Source: Endomychus coccineus (taxonomy: Eukaryota; Arthropoda; Insecta; Coleoptera; Endomychidae). From it: a stretch of DNA of 64,000 nt. This document shows, in pieces, positions 49,081 through 61,524 of the stretch. Location of the stretch: contig OY294067.1 in NCBI GenBank assembly GCA_958510875.1, forward strand, positions 104,018,010-104,082,009. The letters run 5' to 3'. Every line of letters starts with the position of its first letter. Position 1 is the first letter of the stretch. The notes below the pieces were generated by a model. It saw only the letters and a program-made list of their open reading frames with translations, searched no databases and had not been told where the DNA came from. Made by a program: the position numbers and the translations under genes.

Positions 49081-50105
49081 CCTATTCAACCACTTTATCT
49101 GTTAATTTTTATTCTGTAATTATACACCATCTGAGAACAAAACCTAGAATATTTACATAGAAAGGATAAAATACGGCATGAAAAATTGATGCCCCATTTT
49201 ATCCTACAGCAGCTTGTCTCAGCTTAGCGAGATTGTTTCTTTCAAAATTCTCTATTTTTCTTTTATGAATTATGAATAAAGATTGTTATAACTATGGAGT
49301 TTTCAACGGTTATAATGAGAATGTGTGATGAAATCTTTTACCTACTGTTACTTGCCAACGTAAACCAAATCTAAGGTAATATTTCAACTTGGTACCACGA
49401 ATAAAAATATCTGCTACCGGCAAAGAGTCAGCTACAACATTAGATTCTCCCTGCATAGTCGCAGACGGATAAATCAGTGATGATAAAACTCCTGAGGCGT
49501 CATATAGATCGCATTACTAGTTTAGAAATAAATCGAGGTTAGCGTTTTACCCGCCTACACTATTTTGCTGGCTGCCTCCTAAATTAAGACATGTATTCAT
49601 GTATGAGAAATTTAGATTCTTTAATGTTGTAGCAATATTATTGTTGAAGTGGATATCAATATTCCATTTAAATTTTAGTATGCAATCGATATTTCAACGC
49701 CTTCGAAATCTAACCATTTCAGATTCGGTTATTCTATTCATGGCTCAATCTGTATTCTGTAGCAAGGCATTTTTCGTTCATATTTGGAAATGGAAGCTTC
49801 AATATTTCAAAAGTAGTGCTGAGTACATAACGTAGACACGAATAGATAATGCTTCAGATTCGGAAACTTCCCAGAATGCAACATAAAAATGTAGCTAGTT
49901 TTCACAAAGTAAACTCATCCTATGGATATGAAAAGGTGAATTGTACATGCACACTTTGAGGTGATTAAATAATTTAGAAGTCAATGATAACATTCCCTAA
50001 TGATTCTTTGCAGTTGTCACTTCTTGAAGTACCCACTTTATTTTCTGGAATATTGGCGTTAGATATGCGGAATTCGAACATCGAGGCGAAAGATGAAATA
50101 CAAAC
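49081..50105. other. Intronic; one unexplained open stretch
   Basis: On the minus strand about 49,510-49,350 is open and reads GVLSSLIYPSATMQGESNVV then KLKYYLRFGLRWQ before GTAACA. It does not fit between exons B and C, which join without a gap in the family alignment. It may be another TE relic. Nothing else is seen. Confidence 0.4.
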
Positions 50106-50376
50106 CGTATTTGTTCACTTTTGGAAGATGAGTTGTGTTCTTTCCAACTCTCCCTAAAGAGTAGATGTGGTGCCAAGGTCGCCAGGGGCTTCCTTTAGTA
50201 TTAGGAATATATTTGTCGGTTGCCGCTTCGGTCGGAAAGTTCGTAGAGTTGCCAAGATATTCCAGAATTTCGATACTGGAGATGAAACTCCTCATGAATT
50301 CACTGTGTAACAAGTGTTGGCTTCCATTTATAAGATCAGGGTAAACAGGATTGTCAACATACAATTCAATAGTGGC
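50106..50376 (-). CDS. Adgb: Androglobin exon B (calpain-like core, first half)
   Basis: 271 nt, entering in phase 0 after TTTTCAG and leaving in phase 1 at TACG|GTTTG. Recognisable parts are NGSQHLLHSEFMRSFISSI followed by SPWRPWHHIYSLGRV and NKYG; vertebrate androglobin has HLLCSELMRW, LPWKPWEHIYSL and SYGKY at the same places. In the alignment with calpains, the first motif overlies the helix carrying the catalytic cysteine; here that position reads His (HLLHSEF), so protease activity is doubtful. Joining to exon C restores NKYG-KYIVRLFWLGSWRK without a gap, which strongly supports both splice sites. Confidence 0.9.
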
Positions 50377-50769
50377 CTGAAAATGTCAAAATTATTGAAA
50401 TGTACTCTGCTCTCTACTTCTCTATTCGACTCTTTAAACCATAGCAATTCAAATCAATATTTCAATACCACTTGAAATATGAATAGCATAATCATGCACA
50501 TAGATACTTCAGAACAATTTCATTTATTCGTTATTATTCTGCTTTTCATATCTTTCTCAGATGCTACCATTGGAGAACTCTGAAGCATACATTTATATGC
50601 AGTGAGTCTAGTAGCTAGGTGTATTGAAATTTAATAAGTGTGATGGAGAATCGACGCAGATGAGGAAAACATGTACCCCCCACCCTATACTGCAAGATAC
50701 TGACCATAGTCAAAGAATATTATTCTTTGACTATGATACTGACTAGGCTGGTTCAATCAACGCTAGGAT
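50377..50769. other. Intronic, nothing recognised
   Basis: AT-rich. A short perfect inverted repeat, ATAGTCAAAGAATATTATTC with its complement, lies at 50,706-50,740. Confidence 0.45.
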
Positions 50770-53700
50770 ACTAGTCCAGTCGTCCTGCAATTGAAATACA
50801 CTTAAAATGATATTTTTCCACATCTCTATTTTATGATTGATATTTATGTTTTTTGAGTCGCGGATCACGAATATGGGGGTTAAAAGATCGTAGACCCATG
50901 GCGTTCCGAGATATTGGCCATTTTTAACCCAAAGTGGCCGTTTTTTCGAGTCATCGTCGTTTTTGGCGATTTAAAGGAAAACAACACACTTTATCGACTA
51001 TACAGTAGTGAACAAAGTTGTAGAAAAATAAAAGATGCGTCGAATGGCGATAAGAAGAAGTCTCTAAGTTATTCGGTTCTTGATATAAGGCCCATTTTGT
51101 GTTTTTTTCGCGGTAACATTAGAATTGAATTTTGTATTACAAATTTTCCTCCAAGAACGTTATTTTCTGTCCAATGGTAGTACTTTATGTATACTTTCTA
51201 ATCAATCTTGCTTTTTTGTCTATCTTTTTTTGGCGCCAAAATCCGCTATCTTAGAAAATACGATTTTTTCATCAAAACTCCGTTAAAAATTAGTCTTTCA
51301 ACTCAAATCTGGATCAAATTGAAGAGTTTGATGTCTTCTATAACATATCCAAAATCCACGCATTTTGAATAAAAAATGAAGGAATGGCACTGTTTTAAAA
51401 AATCAAGGGTCCAGAAAAATATAATAATTTTTAGGTTAAAATACTCGTATGAAAATAAAATTTCACATGCAAATAGAAGACTATTCTACGAGTATTTCAA
51501 GTCACCGTAGGTCTTTTTTGGATTAGTGATATTTGAGGTATTTTTTGATGTAGGTTTGGGTTCACAATGAGCCCAATTTTGACCCTAATCAAAAAAATCA
51601 AAAAAAATCTCACAGAAGAGACTTCTGGCTATCTACCTCTGAATTGTCGACCTCCCACATATTTTTGAAGAAATTATAGCGCGGGTTAAAAAAAAAACGG
51701 AGCAAACAAAATACAAACGCGCTCGAAATCCGAGCGTCCGTAAGGTAGTAGAATGTATTTTTTAGATAGGAAAATTAAATACTATCAATGTGATAATAAT
51801 TAAGAATTATTATTAATAACTTTCATAATAATCATAATAATATCTTTTTTATTTTACGATGTTTTTATTATAGGTACTATTTAATTGAAAAATTGAGAAA
51901 TAATCAATAAACTAATAATAAACATGAATTTTATTATAGACGAATTGAAAAATAATTATATTAATAATAATTCCTGTATTTTTTTTTGATAGGAAAATTC
52001 TGAAAAAAAAATATATATTTAATTATGACTGACATTGTTATATATTTCATATATTACTTCTTTCTGATTAAAAAAAAAAGTTATCAATAATACATTTGTA
52101 CATGGCAGATTTAATTATTTGAGATAAATAGCAATTAATTCTCATCATTAATAAACTAACAACCTATAACATCATACTATATAATACTTACTCTGTACGC
52201 TTTTTAGGTGCAATGCTTTCTTCATTATCAGTCGTAGTAGAGTTTGATGATGTCATATCCTGAGTTTTCTCATCACTTTCGTAGCAAGCTGCTGATGTGA
52301 TATGATCATTATTGATATTATCGTTTGTGATATGATCATTATTGATATTACCGTTATGATTTTCAAAATCACTTTCATGTTCTTAATCATCATCATTTTC
52401 TTCTAACGAAGGAATTATGTTACTGTTATCATTATCATTACGATCATCATCATCATCGACATCGACATCGTCATTTATTGCAAATTCATTATCATCTAAT
52501 AATATAACCTCCGGTTCAGCGCTAATTGCACAGTCTTTACCCTCACAGTATTTACATAGAATTGTGCATGGTATACCTACTTTCTCACAAGAGCATTTGC
52601 CACTGCAACTGATTTTGCAACCACATGAAATTATTTCTTACAAATTTTTAGATGCTGCTTCTTTATATGTTTGAATAGGCTCGAGACCAATTTCTGTATT
52701 TTTCCAATCTCATTTGGTTGGGTCAATGGTATCATTGCCTATCCAAAGCCGCACCTGATGATAAACACGTAAAATGTGTAATTTGGTTGCATCATCAGTT
52801 GGTGGCAAGCATTCAAGTTCACATGCCGGCTTTTGAACTCTATTGGTATAAGAAATAAAACGTAAGTGGCTGAGGTTTTCAATATTTTTTTTTGAAATTT
52901 AGGAGCATATATTTGATATAGAATACTTCTACCAGTTCTCAATAATTTCTCAACATCTGGCTCAGTTTTGTAAAATTCATTTAAATCGTCTGGTGGAAAA
53001 TTGATATTGAGAAAAATTTTTTTACTCTGCCTGTAAAAAGCGGATGTTGTGTCCCATTTACTAAAAGCAAAAGCTTGGAGAAAACAAATGAAAGGTTTGA
53101 TATGACTATAAATTAAGGAATTTTAATGATAATATGCAGCTGGTTATGTTTTCGCTTCAACGGTTTTCTCTGGTTTTTGAAAATAAATGGGTTTTGTTGT
53201 ATATTTCAAATCAGTTAATTGAGTTAATAATACTAGAACATCAGTATCCTAGGCCACTATAAGAATGTTTTTGTTTGGATTTTTTTCACTTGAATCTATA
53301 GCCGTGTTTACAATTAATGCATCTGCATCACACAAAGCTCTAAAAATCTGATTACCATTTTCTGTTAAAGAAGTTACCAGTAAATCTATGGATTGTTTTT
53401 TATTATTTACATTTGTTAAAAATGTATCCTAAAATTCACAAATTGGAATTTTTTTTTGAAATTCACCTTACGTGTTTGTATTTTTTATGCTGCGTTTTTT
53501 TTAACTCTCGCTATAATATCTTCAAAGATATGTGGGAGGTCGACGATTTAAGGTTAGATAGCCAGAAGCCTCTTATGTTAAATTTTTTTTTTTTTTTTTG
53601 ATTAAGGTCAAAATTGGGGTCACTGTGAACCCAAACCTACATCAAAAGATATCTCAAGTTCTACTCCTCCAAAAAAAACCTACATAGGTTTGAAATACTT

Positions 53701-54414
53701 GTAGAACCGTCCTCTATTCGCATGTAGAATTTTAATTTCATACGAGTATTCTAACCTGAAAATTAACAATTTTTTCTGGGACCTTGATTTTTTAAAACGG
53801 TTCCATTTCTTCGTTTTCAATTCAAAATGCTTGAATTTTGGATATGTTATAGGAGACATCAAATTCTTCAATTTGCATTTTGGGTTGGCACAAGAGACCC
53901 ATTTTTGACGGAGTTGTAATGAAAAAACTATTTTATCTAAGATGGCGAATTTTGGCGCCAAAAAAAAAGATAGGCAAATAACCAAAATTGGTTCAAAAGT
54001 ACACATAAAATACTACAATTGAGCGGAAAATGAAGTTCTTATAGAGGAATTTGTATTACGAAATTCAATTTTTATGTTACCAAAAAAAAACACAAAATGG
54101 GCCTTATATCAGGCCTCAAATAAAATAGAAACTTCTACTTATCGCCGTTCGACGCATTTTTTATTCCTCTAAAATTTTGCTCATCACTGTTTAGTCGATG
54201 AAATGTGTTGTTTTCCTTTAAATCGCTAAAAACGACGAAAACTCGAAAAAATTGCCATTTTTGAGTCAAAAATGGCCAATATCTCGGAACGCCATGAATC
54301 TACGATTTTTTAACCTCCATATTCGTGATCAACGAGCCGGAGAACATGAATATCAATCATAAAATAGAGATGTGGAAAAATTTCCAATCCAAATTGCAGG
54401 ACGACTGGACTATA
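50770..54414 (-). mobile_element. Long-inverted-repeat element carrying a PIN-like, Cys-rich-tailed ORF
   Basis: Outer edges TAGTCCAGTCGTCCTGCAAT and its complement (54,393-54,412) bound arms of about 850-900 bp (50,771-51,680 and 53,520-54,412) that stay complementary with substitutions and small indels. The middle holds one minus-strand ORF broken by a few stops: NNKKQSIDLLVTSLTENGNQ, CDADALIVNTAI (about 53,320-53,290), DTDVLVLLTQL (about 53,250-53,220), WDTTSAFYRQSKKIFL (about 53,050-53,010), ACELECLPPTDDATKLHILR (about 52,820-52,770), then CGCKISCSGKCSCEKVGIPC and CKYCEGKDC (about 52,625-52,535) and an acidic tail to a stop near 52,195. DADALI/DTDVLVLL look like the acidic motifs of PIN/FEN-type nucleases; the Cys cluster resembles CXC zinc-binding repeats. 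I recall this as a common unnamed invertebrate protein family. Confidence 0.75.
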
Positions 54415-55640
54415 CTGTTCTAGGTAAAGCCACTGGCAACGTAAAATGGACAGCCGACCTGTGCAATTTCTTTTCCATTTTGCACAAGTTCTTCCCCTTG
54501 ACTATCTTATTAAACAATACAATGTGTCCGTCTTACTCACACTCTCATAACGCTATACACCACTCGATATCTGACTCACGGGTTTTATGTAATAATTTCG
54601 TAACAAACCAAAATAGAAAAAGAATGTGCGGGATTTGTAAAATACATTGTCATTACCCATCACTAATGGAATTAGTTTTTGCGAAACTGGTACATAGGCC
54701 TTTTTATTCATGAAGTTACATACAAAATCAAAATTGCTACAGTTTACTGTTTGTCTCATAATATACATCATTTGTTAAAAATAGCAGATCTACTTTTGTC
54801 GTATCCATGTATTTTAAATTCTTTGAATGAAACTACACCTTTTCAATTTCAATACTCTGTAAATTAACAAGCGGAAGACATTTTTCACATTTGTGAAGTT
54901 TTAGCATTACTATTTGCAGTTTTCTAAACTTCAACTATTCCAATAATTCTGGAATTTTTTTACGACTCACAATAGAAGAAATTGTAGCTCTTTGATTTTC
55001 TCTTATAATGGGTTGTAATGCCAAGTTTCCAGTAAAATTAAGGTTACCTCTGGGTGGAAAATTGTTAGTTAAAAATTCAATGATGAACGCTTTTTTGTTG
55101 CCAATTAGCATTGCAATGAACGAATTTTTAGCACTCTGATCTAGAAAAAACGGCCAGTAGTGCCTAGTTTATAGCATTAGCACGAAAAAAATTGGCTTAG
55201 GTCGAATTAAATATTGTATCAATTGTCGCATTTATGTTGTTAATTAGTTGTGCAGTGAACAAATTTGGAGCCCTTAATTTTTTTTAATTGCTATTTATGT
55301 AAAGTTGGCATTACCACTGAGAAAAAACTCTTATTTGTAAACTGAACATTGTACCTATCATTTTTCACTTTTTTGACGGAAATTATGTATGTAATAATAG
55401 TTATTTACTATATATGAGCTTTATTAAGGCACGCATCAATCGCATAAGTTCGATAATAAAACGTTATCACACGTATATTGTGCAAATTTTTATCTAAGCC
55501 CGTAAATAGTGAAAATAAATGGTAATGATAATTTAAAATTTGTAATGATTCATTGAGAAAACCAGAATATTCAAACTAATATTTGTTGACCCAGGTGTGA
55601 ATTATATATAAATTCACGGGAAATACGACACACTAACATC
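54415..55640. other. Intronic; degenerate TTGGCATTACCACTG repeats
   Basis: No gene. Around 55,020-55,340 words such as GTTGGCATTACCACTGAGAA and TAATGCCAAGTTTCCAGT recur loosely; GTTGCCATTACCACTGGGAA occurs again at 58,212, on the other side of the Penelope element. The Penelope element may therefore sit within an older repeat. The piece at 55,420-55,490 is also found near 31,560. Confidence 0.4.
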
Positions 55641-55641
55641 T

Positions 55642-58003
55642 ATGCTTATTATTTTCGTCTTTACATACGTTTCGGTCTCACGACCATTATCAGAAGACGT
55701 ATCAATGTCTAAGACGGGATTTCTTAATCAATCAATAAACAATGATTGGAAACCTAACAGACACAAAATTTCGGATGAGGTGCAGCATACGTTAAGCATA
55801 GGTCTGAAATTTGCATTGCCTGCTATTAAAAAATTGCCTATCGATAATATAATTGCTAATTTAGAATGCAGAATTATAACTAAAAATTTAGAAGGAAAAA
55901 ATTAAATTGGAAATAAAATTTGTAACATCTCGACAAACAAAAAGAATAAACGGGAAGCAGGAATAGACATAGAACAAAATAGTTTCAACCATCACACAAA
56001 AAAAGACGAACAGTTCTCAGATGCTAACCTTCAAATATTAGCTTTGAATGAGGATAAATGTAATAAAACTGTCATGATGCATAGAGATGACTACGACAAT
56101 TATAAAAATTGAAATCTGACCCTACATTATCAGTACAAAATGACATGAATAAATTAATAAATGAATGGTACAGAAATAGGATAATCCTTATTGATTTGAA
56201 CAAGAAATTAATTAAACACCTTATATTTATGGGCTCCCGAAACTGCATAGGAGTGATATACCTTTAAGACCCATTGTAAGTATTATTGGAGCGCCTAACT
56301 ACAATTTATCAACATTTTTATCAAAATCTATCAACAATATAATAGGAAGGAATGAATTTTAAGTAAAAGACTCATAGCATTTTGATGAGTTTATGAAATA
56401 TCAATCAGTACCCAAAGATCATCAATCAATTTTCTTGGACGTTGTTCCTTTATTTAGTAATATACCAGTCGTTCTAGCATTGTGTTGCATCAAAAAACGT
56501 TGGGCAGAGATTAAAAGCCACACACCTCTAGATCAATCTGAATTTATAAATGCAATAAAGTTTTGTTTAGAATTCGATTATTAACAATAGAGTGAGCAAT
56601 ATATTGGACAAATATTCGGCACAGCAATGGGATCTCCTATTTCAGCTACTATTGTTAACCTAGTTATGGAATGCCTGGAGGAATCTGTAATAAATTCATT
56701 AGATTCTCAACTCACATTCTTCAAACAATATGTAGATGATTGCCTAATGTGTGTTCCCAATGATAAAATTCAGTACGTGATCAATAAATTTAATAATTTC
56801 CACTGTGAACTTCAATTTACTTGTGAAATAGAAGTGAGCAAAAACATAAATTTCCTAGATATGAACATTAGGCAGGAATGAGATAGAAAAATGGAAACAT
56901 CGTGGTTTACTAAAGAAGTTTGGTCTCAACGATATCTTCATTTTAATTCAGTTGCACCAATAAGTTATAAAAAAAGTGTTTTAAACATCCTTACAGATCG
57001 CGATGTTACATTGTCCCACCCAGAGGACCGTCTCATCATTATAGAAAGAATAAACAAAATCTAAAATGGTACGTCATATATAAATAACATAAACGGTAAT
57101 AGGTACGGATAATTTTATAAAATTACCATACATTCCGGAGACCTCAAAGAAAATTAAGAAATAATTGAAAAAACCTAATAACTGTGTTGGTAAATATTTT
57201 TCAAATCTAGGACTTTTAATACCTAAAGATAAACAAACCCACAAATAGAATTGTTCAGATTGCGATAGTACTTATACAGGAATCTCTAAGCTATATTTAC
57301 AATACAGAATTTATGGTCATAAGTATAGTACTAGAAACAAAAACTAAAAAGATTCCACCGCCCTTGCTAAGCTTTGTTTCGATAATAACCATCAATTCGA
57401 TTACAAAAATGTTAATATTTTAACTGAAGAAACCAATTATTATGGAAAATCTATTCTGGAGATGATTCAAATAAATCGTGACTCCAAGTCTGTAAATCGT
57501 ACAGTAGACGTTCAATCATCAACTCGGATTTATACTTATTCAATCAATTAAAACCCCTGCAAATTCCCACATGCGTCTTTATAATGTCAAAAGTATACTT
57601 TAGGTAGAATGCTGAAATAGCAATATGTCTGATAGGGTCTGACAACCTTTTTCTATTACCTCCTAAATCTTTAACATCTGGTTCGAAAGTGACTACTTGA
57701 GGGTTATGTTCTTTGGTTTCAGTCTTATTCAAACATTGCTTGAAAAGAATATTATAAGAAAACTGCTATGCAGTGGATTCTTGATACATATTCATATACT
57801 CAAAATATTAATGTGTTACAATTTCGATTACTCGTGTTTCTGCTCATTTCGGCGACATCGGCATTCTTGATTGAAATTATTGCGATACGGACGCTTTGTG
57901 CTTGATACAATTAGTTCTAAGAAATCGCGAATTAAACATTGATACATCTTCTGATGATGGTCGTGAGACCGAAACGTACGTAAAGACGAAAATAATAAGG
58001 GTA
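55642..58003 (+). mobile_element. Penelope-like element: RT plus GIY-YIG endonuclease, pseudogenised
   Basis: Terminal inverted repeats of about 60 bp (55,645-55,707 and 57,941-58,001). Plus-strand ORF parts in order: KISDEVQHTLSIGLKFALPA (55,760-55,820), YGLPKLHRSDIPLRPIVSII-like with a shift (56,225-56,285), FLDVVPLFSNIPVVLALCCI (56,430-56,490; LDV.SLFTN.P), GTAMGSPISATIVNLVMECL (56,615-56,675), QYVDDCLMCVP (56,727-56,760; catalytic DD), FLDMNI, and CSDCDSTYTGISKLYLQYRI with GHKYSTRNK (57,255-57,340; GIY-YIG-type endonuclease). Stop codons after 55,903, near 56,582, 56,879 and 57,060 make it inactive. Penelope elements insert by target priming and keep a C-terminal endonuclease. Codon use is AT-rich like the surroundings. 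Confidence 0.9.
57945..57992 (+). ncRNA. Hammerhead-ribozyme-like motif at Penelope 3' end
   Basis: CTGATGA at 57,951 is followed by a stem GGTC-GTGA-GACC and GAAAC (57,971), the conserved hammerhead core layout. Type I hammerheads in Penelope terminal repeats are established. The inverse copy at the other end (about 55,664-55,696, minus strand) has CTGATAA in place of CTGATGA and should be inactive. The cleavage site and stem III were not resolved by eye. Confidence 0.65.
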
Positions 58004-58049
58004 GGTGATAGTGTGACCTGTTTCCCGAAAATTTATAGGTAACTAATAA

Positions 58050-58205
58050 TTGAGATGGTGATTTTAAAAATTAGGTTGAAACGCGTCTATTCCTTGGTAA
58101 CCACAATACTGCTCATTTCATTGATCTAATTTAGTTCATCGTAAAGCAGTGATGAAAACGCTAGCGTTAATAAACGCGAAATGAGTGGGATAAGAAGTTC
58201 TTATC
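58050..58205. repeat. Dispersed repeat copy 2
   Basis: Matches 36,290-36,490 in the words CACAATACTGCTCATTTCATTG, AAAGCAGTGATG and GGGATAAGAAGTTCTTATCC, in the same order and strand. Confidence 0.6.
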
Positions 58206-59230
58206 CAAGCTTACAGTAAAGTTGCCATTACCACTGGGAAAAATGAATATGGTATTAATGGTCGCTTTATTGTTGGAAATTATTTGGGCAATAAAAAATT
58301 TATAACCGAAATTCTTTTCAAATGGCTGGTTATTCTAACAGTTTGTATTAACACTGGTAAAAATATGTGGAGCTCTTCATTGTTTTCTTACTACTGCTGA
58401 TAATGGTAGTTGGATAGTGAATTTGGCATTGTCACCCAAAAAAATTTGTATTAATTTTGACGTTTCGTACAGTTATCATTTTTCACCATTTTTCTATTGA
58501 ATTAATACAGAACATTATATGTATTCACAAAATAGTATGAGATTACAAGGCAGACATACAGAAAAAGAGTTCACACTTGTTGGAGGCGTTGATTTTGATG
58601 TACCGACGAAAATTGATACACTTGGCCACTACAGAGCAGGAAGTTCGAGGAAAAGGAGCTAGTGGTTTCACAACGATTCTTTGGAAGGAGCTAGTGGTTT
58701 CACAACGATTCTTAGGAAAAGCTAGAAAACGTTTGTTAGAGCCATAATAGAAAACGTATAAATTTTAGTGAATTATTGATCGTTATTTGGGTTAAAACTA
58801 TTATCATTATTGAGGTCTTCTTTTGTCATGTTTATGAAGTTCTAAATTATTTTCAAATAGGTTAAATCCTTTTTCAGACTTTTTATTACTTGAATTTGGT
58901 TTTCTCTCTGACCTTCCTACGAAATTTCAATACAGTTTCTTTTCTGATTCCTGATTAATTTCTGATTCTCAAAGACATAGTTCACAATCTGGCAAGCTTA
59001 ATGAATCTTTGAGTATAAACAGTTCATTGTAACAACATTCTCAGTAAAAGGTTTCTCCTCATGAAAAATACAAATACTTAAGAGCAAAATAAATGTGAAA
59101 TCAAAAGATTATTTCAACCTGACCGTGAAGGCCATTTCAAATTGTTCAAATCAATAATTCCTCTAAACCATCCAAAAATGAATTCATCATATATATAATC
59201 CAGTAAATCATCCGGGAAAAAGTGGCAAAA
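58206..59230. other. Intronic; degenerate repeats, then nothing recognised
   Basis: 58,205-58,470 continues the loose TTGCCATTACCACTGGGAAA-type repeat seen at 55.0-55.3 kb. A 25-bp direct duplication (GGAAGGAGCTAGTGGTTTCA type) occurs at 58,656-58,710. The rest is AT-rich with no supported feature. Confidence 0.45.
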
Positions 59231-59234
59231 GTCT

Positions 59235-60080
59235 AAGAGTGGGGAAGAAGCTCGGTTTTGAAAAAAAATTTTTTTGCAACGTATTTCTTGGACCCCAGGA
59301 GTATTCATTACACTCACCCCTTTTGCGGGCTGCCAAAACGCCGAAGTCAGGGGCGCTTAAAGCCCCCGAATTGGCCACAAAACCAAGCTTCCAAAAAAAA
59401 ACAATTTGTAATAACAATTTTTCCTTGAAAATCTGTACTTGGGGTTTTCGAGATCGCTGATCACGAATCTGAGGTCCGATTTTGGAAATTCAACATGGCA
59501 GATCCGAAGTCGAGCTATTTTTCATAAGAAATTACACTTGTTTCATAGAATGGGTACTTTACTTTGAAAATGTATACTCGGGGGTTTTCGAGGTAGTATC
59601 CATTTTTAGCACGAAAAGTAAAATAACAGGATGTTTATTTGAAAATGACTCTACTTCCAGTCCGTCATATTGAATTTATCAAATTTTGATCTCAGATTCG
59701 TAATCAGCGACTTCGAAAACCTCGGAGTATATATTTTCAAGACAAAATGTTCATTTTAACAAAAATTAAATTTTTTATGGAAGAGCTATATTCCATACAA
59801 AATTACGGACTTCAGGTCCGTCATGTTGAATTTCCTACATTGGACCTCGGATTCGTGATCAGCGCCCTCGAAAACTCCCAAGTACAGATTTTCAAGGGGA
59901 AATTGTCATTTTTTTAATTCTTTTTTTCAAAGGTTAATTCAGGAGGCAATTGGGGGCTTCAGCTACCCCTAAATTCATCATTCTGGCCGTCCGCAAACAG
60001 GTTAAGTGTAATGAATACTCTTGGGGGTTCAAGAAGCACGATGCAAAAAAAATATTCAAAACCGAGCTACTTTCCCACTT
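59235..60080. mobile_element. Inverted-repeat (foldback) element, non-coding
   Basis: The left edge GAAGCTCGGTTTTGAAAA is complementary to TTCAAAACCGAGCTACTTTC at the right edge; inside, TGGACCCCAGGAGTATTCAT pairs with ATGAATACTCTTGGGGGTTC. Between, the phrases GAAATTCAACATG/GTTGAATTTCC and TCGTGATCAGCG..CTCGAAAAC recur in both orientations about every 120-150 bp. No ORF of note. The style (long arms with internal repeats) is like the 16.3-kb element but the sequence is different. Confidence 0.65.
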
Positions 60081-60519
60081 TCACACGTAGCCCAGCTTAT
60101 TTACTCTACTATATGATGATATTAATTCCTAGATCTTATGGATATAAATTATAGATGAGAATAATTCATTACATATTAGTGGGATTAAAGATTAGAAGTA
60201 AAAAGTAGAATATTTGGATTTTCATCACTAAGTTTGCGTAATTTTATTATACGTTTATCGATAAATCTTAATTTTTATTGATTGATGAATAAGATTTATG
60301 TCTGTATTTATTGTGAAAGATTTAAAATGCATTTTGAAAAGCTGTATTTTTATTGCATTTTATGGCAGGTGGTAGAAAATGGAAGAAACGAGACTGTAAA
60401 TAAATATTACTACGTTGTCCTATAGTTTTAGAAATTTTTGACATGAACATCTTTTAATTATTTCATAAATTATAATTTGTTTGTTGTTATTCCAGGTTTT
60501 CTTTCTCAAAGTAAGTATT

Positions 60520-61140
60520 TGTTCCATATTTGAATGTAAGTTGTTGATATATGTGAGAAATAAATTTATTTACCCGGGTATTGCCCGTAAAGCAAGCGAT
60601 CAATCGTCATCGTCAACAAGCGATACCAATGTACAATGCCAGAATTTTGAATTGAGTATTTGATTATCTAAGAAATTCATAACTATTTCTGGTAGTGAAG
60701 GGAATAATGGTGAGCCCGGTGTTCTGTATGTATTGTTGAACATAACGTAATTTTGGTCTACGCAAATATTTTTCTGCTGTTATCGGCAATGCATTATTGC
60801 AGATTGAAAGTTCTCCACTTTATTTTCTATATTTGAATGTAAGTCGTTAATATAGGTAAGGAATGAATTCATTTACTTCCTGTAAAGCAAGCGATTATGT
60901 TGGCAATATAGCGAAACCAATATACAAATATGTGCTGGAATTTTGAATTCAGTATTCAATTAACCAAGTAATTCATGAACATTCCTTCCTGTGAAGAAGA
61001 TAATGGCAAACCATGGGAAACCCAGTGTTCTGCTATTTATTGTTTACCGTGAAGTTATTTTGGCTCATGCAAAGGGATAAACTTCCTGTTCTATTATCGG
61101 TAATGTATTTTTGCGGATTGGAAGATTCTTCAATTGACTA
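60520..61140. repeat. Two-copy tandem duplication, about 302 bp
   Basis: ATATTTGAATGTAAG occurs at 60,528 and 60,830, followed in both copies by AAATAAATTTATTTAC-like sequence, GTAAAGCAAGCGAT, CCAGAATTTTGAATT, CAGTGTTCT/CCGGTGTTCT and TTATCGGTAATG-like words. Copies differ by many substitutions and indels, so the duplication is old. Confidence 0.65.
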
Positions 61141-61524
61141 ATGGTCAACTGTATATGAATACTTGTTAACAGGTTTTTGACATCAAACGATACAAGTGTG
61201 GTATTTGTCGTTAGTTCTATATTTTTAATTTTTCAATTTGCCTGAATGAATTTTCTTACTATATTTGGGGCTAAAGTTTGTAATTTTGATATCATGTTTT
61301 CCTCGATATTGTCTGATAAGGGAATTAATATATGAACAAACGGTTCTCATAGAAATATTTGAATTGTGAATTTCTGATAAGAGAACGTGGTTTAGGATTC
61401 TCGTTTAATAAATGGGATGGGTTTTTGAAAGAGTTTTTAATGTGTGTCTGGAATTTTGTTGTTTGTGGGATCTGATTTTAATTCTATGAGTTGAAAAAGA
61501 ATTGTTTTGTGAGAAAGTTCTTAC
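61141..61524. other. Intronic, nothing recognised
   Basis: AT-rich sequence immediately downstream (minus strand) of exon A. Confidence 0.45.
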
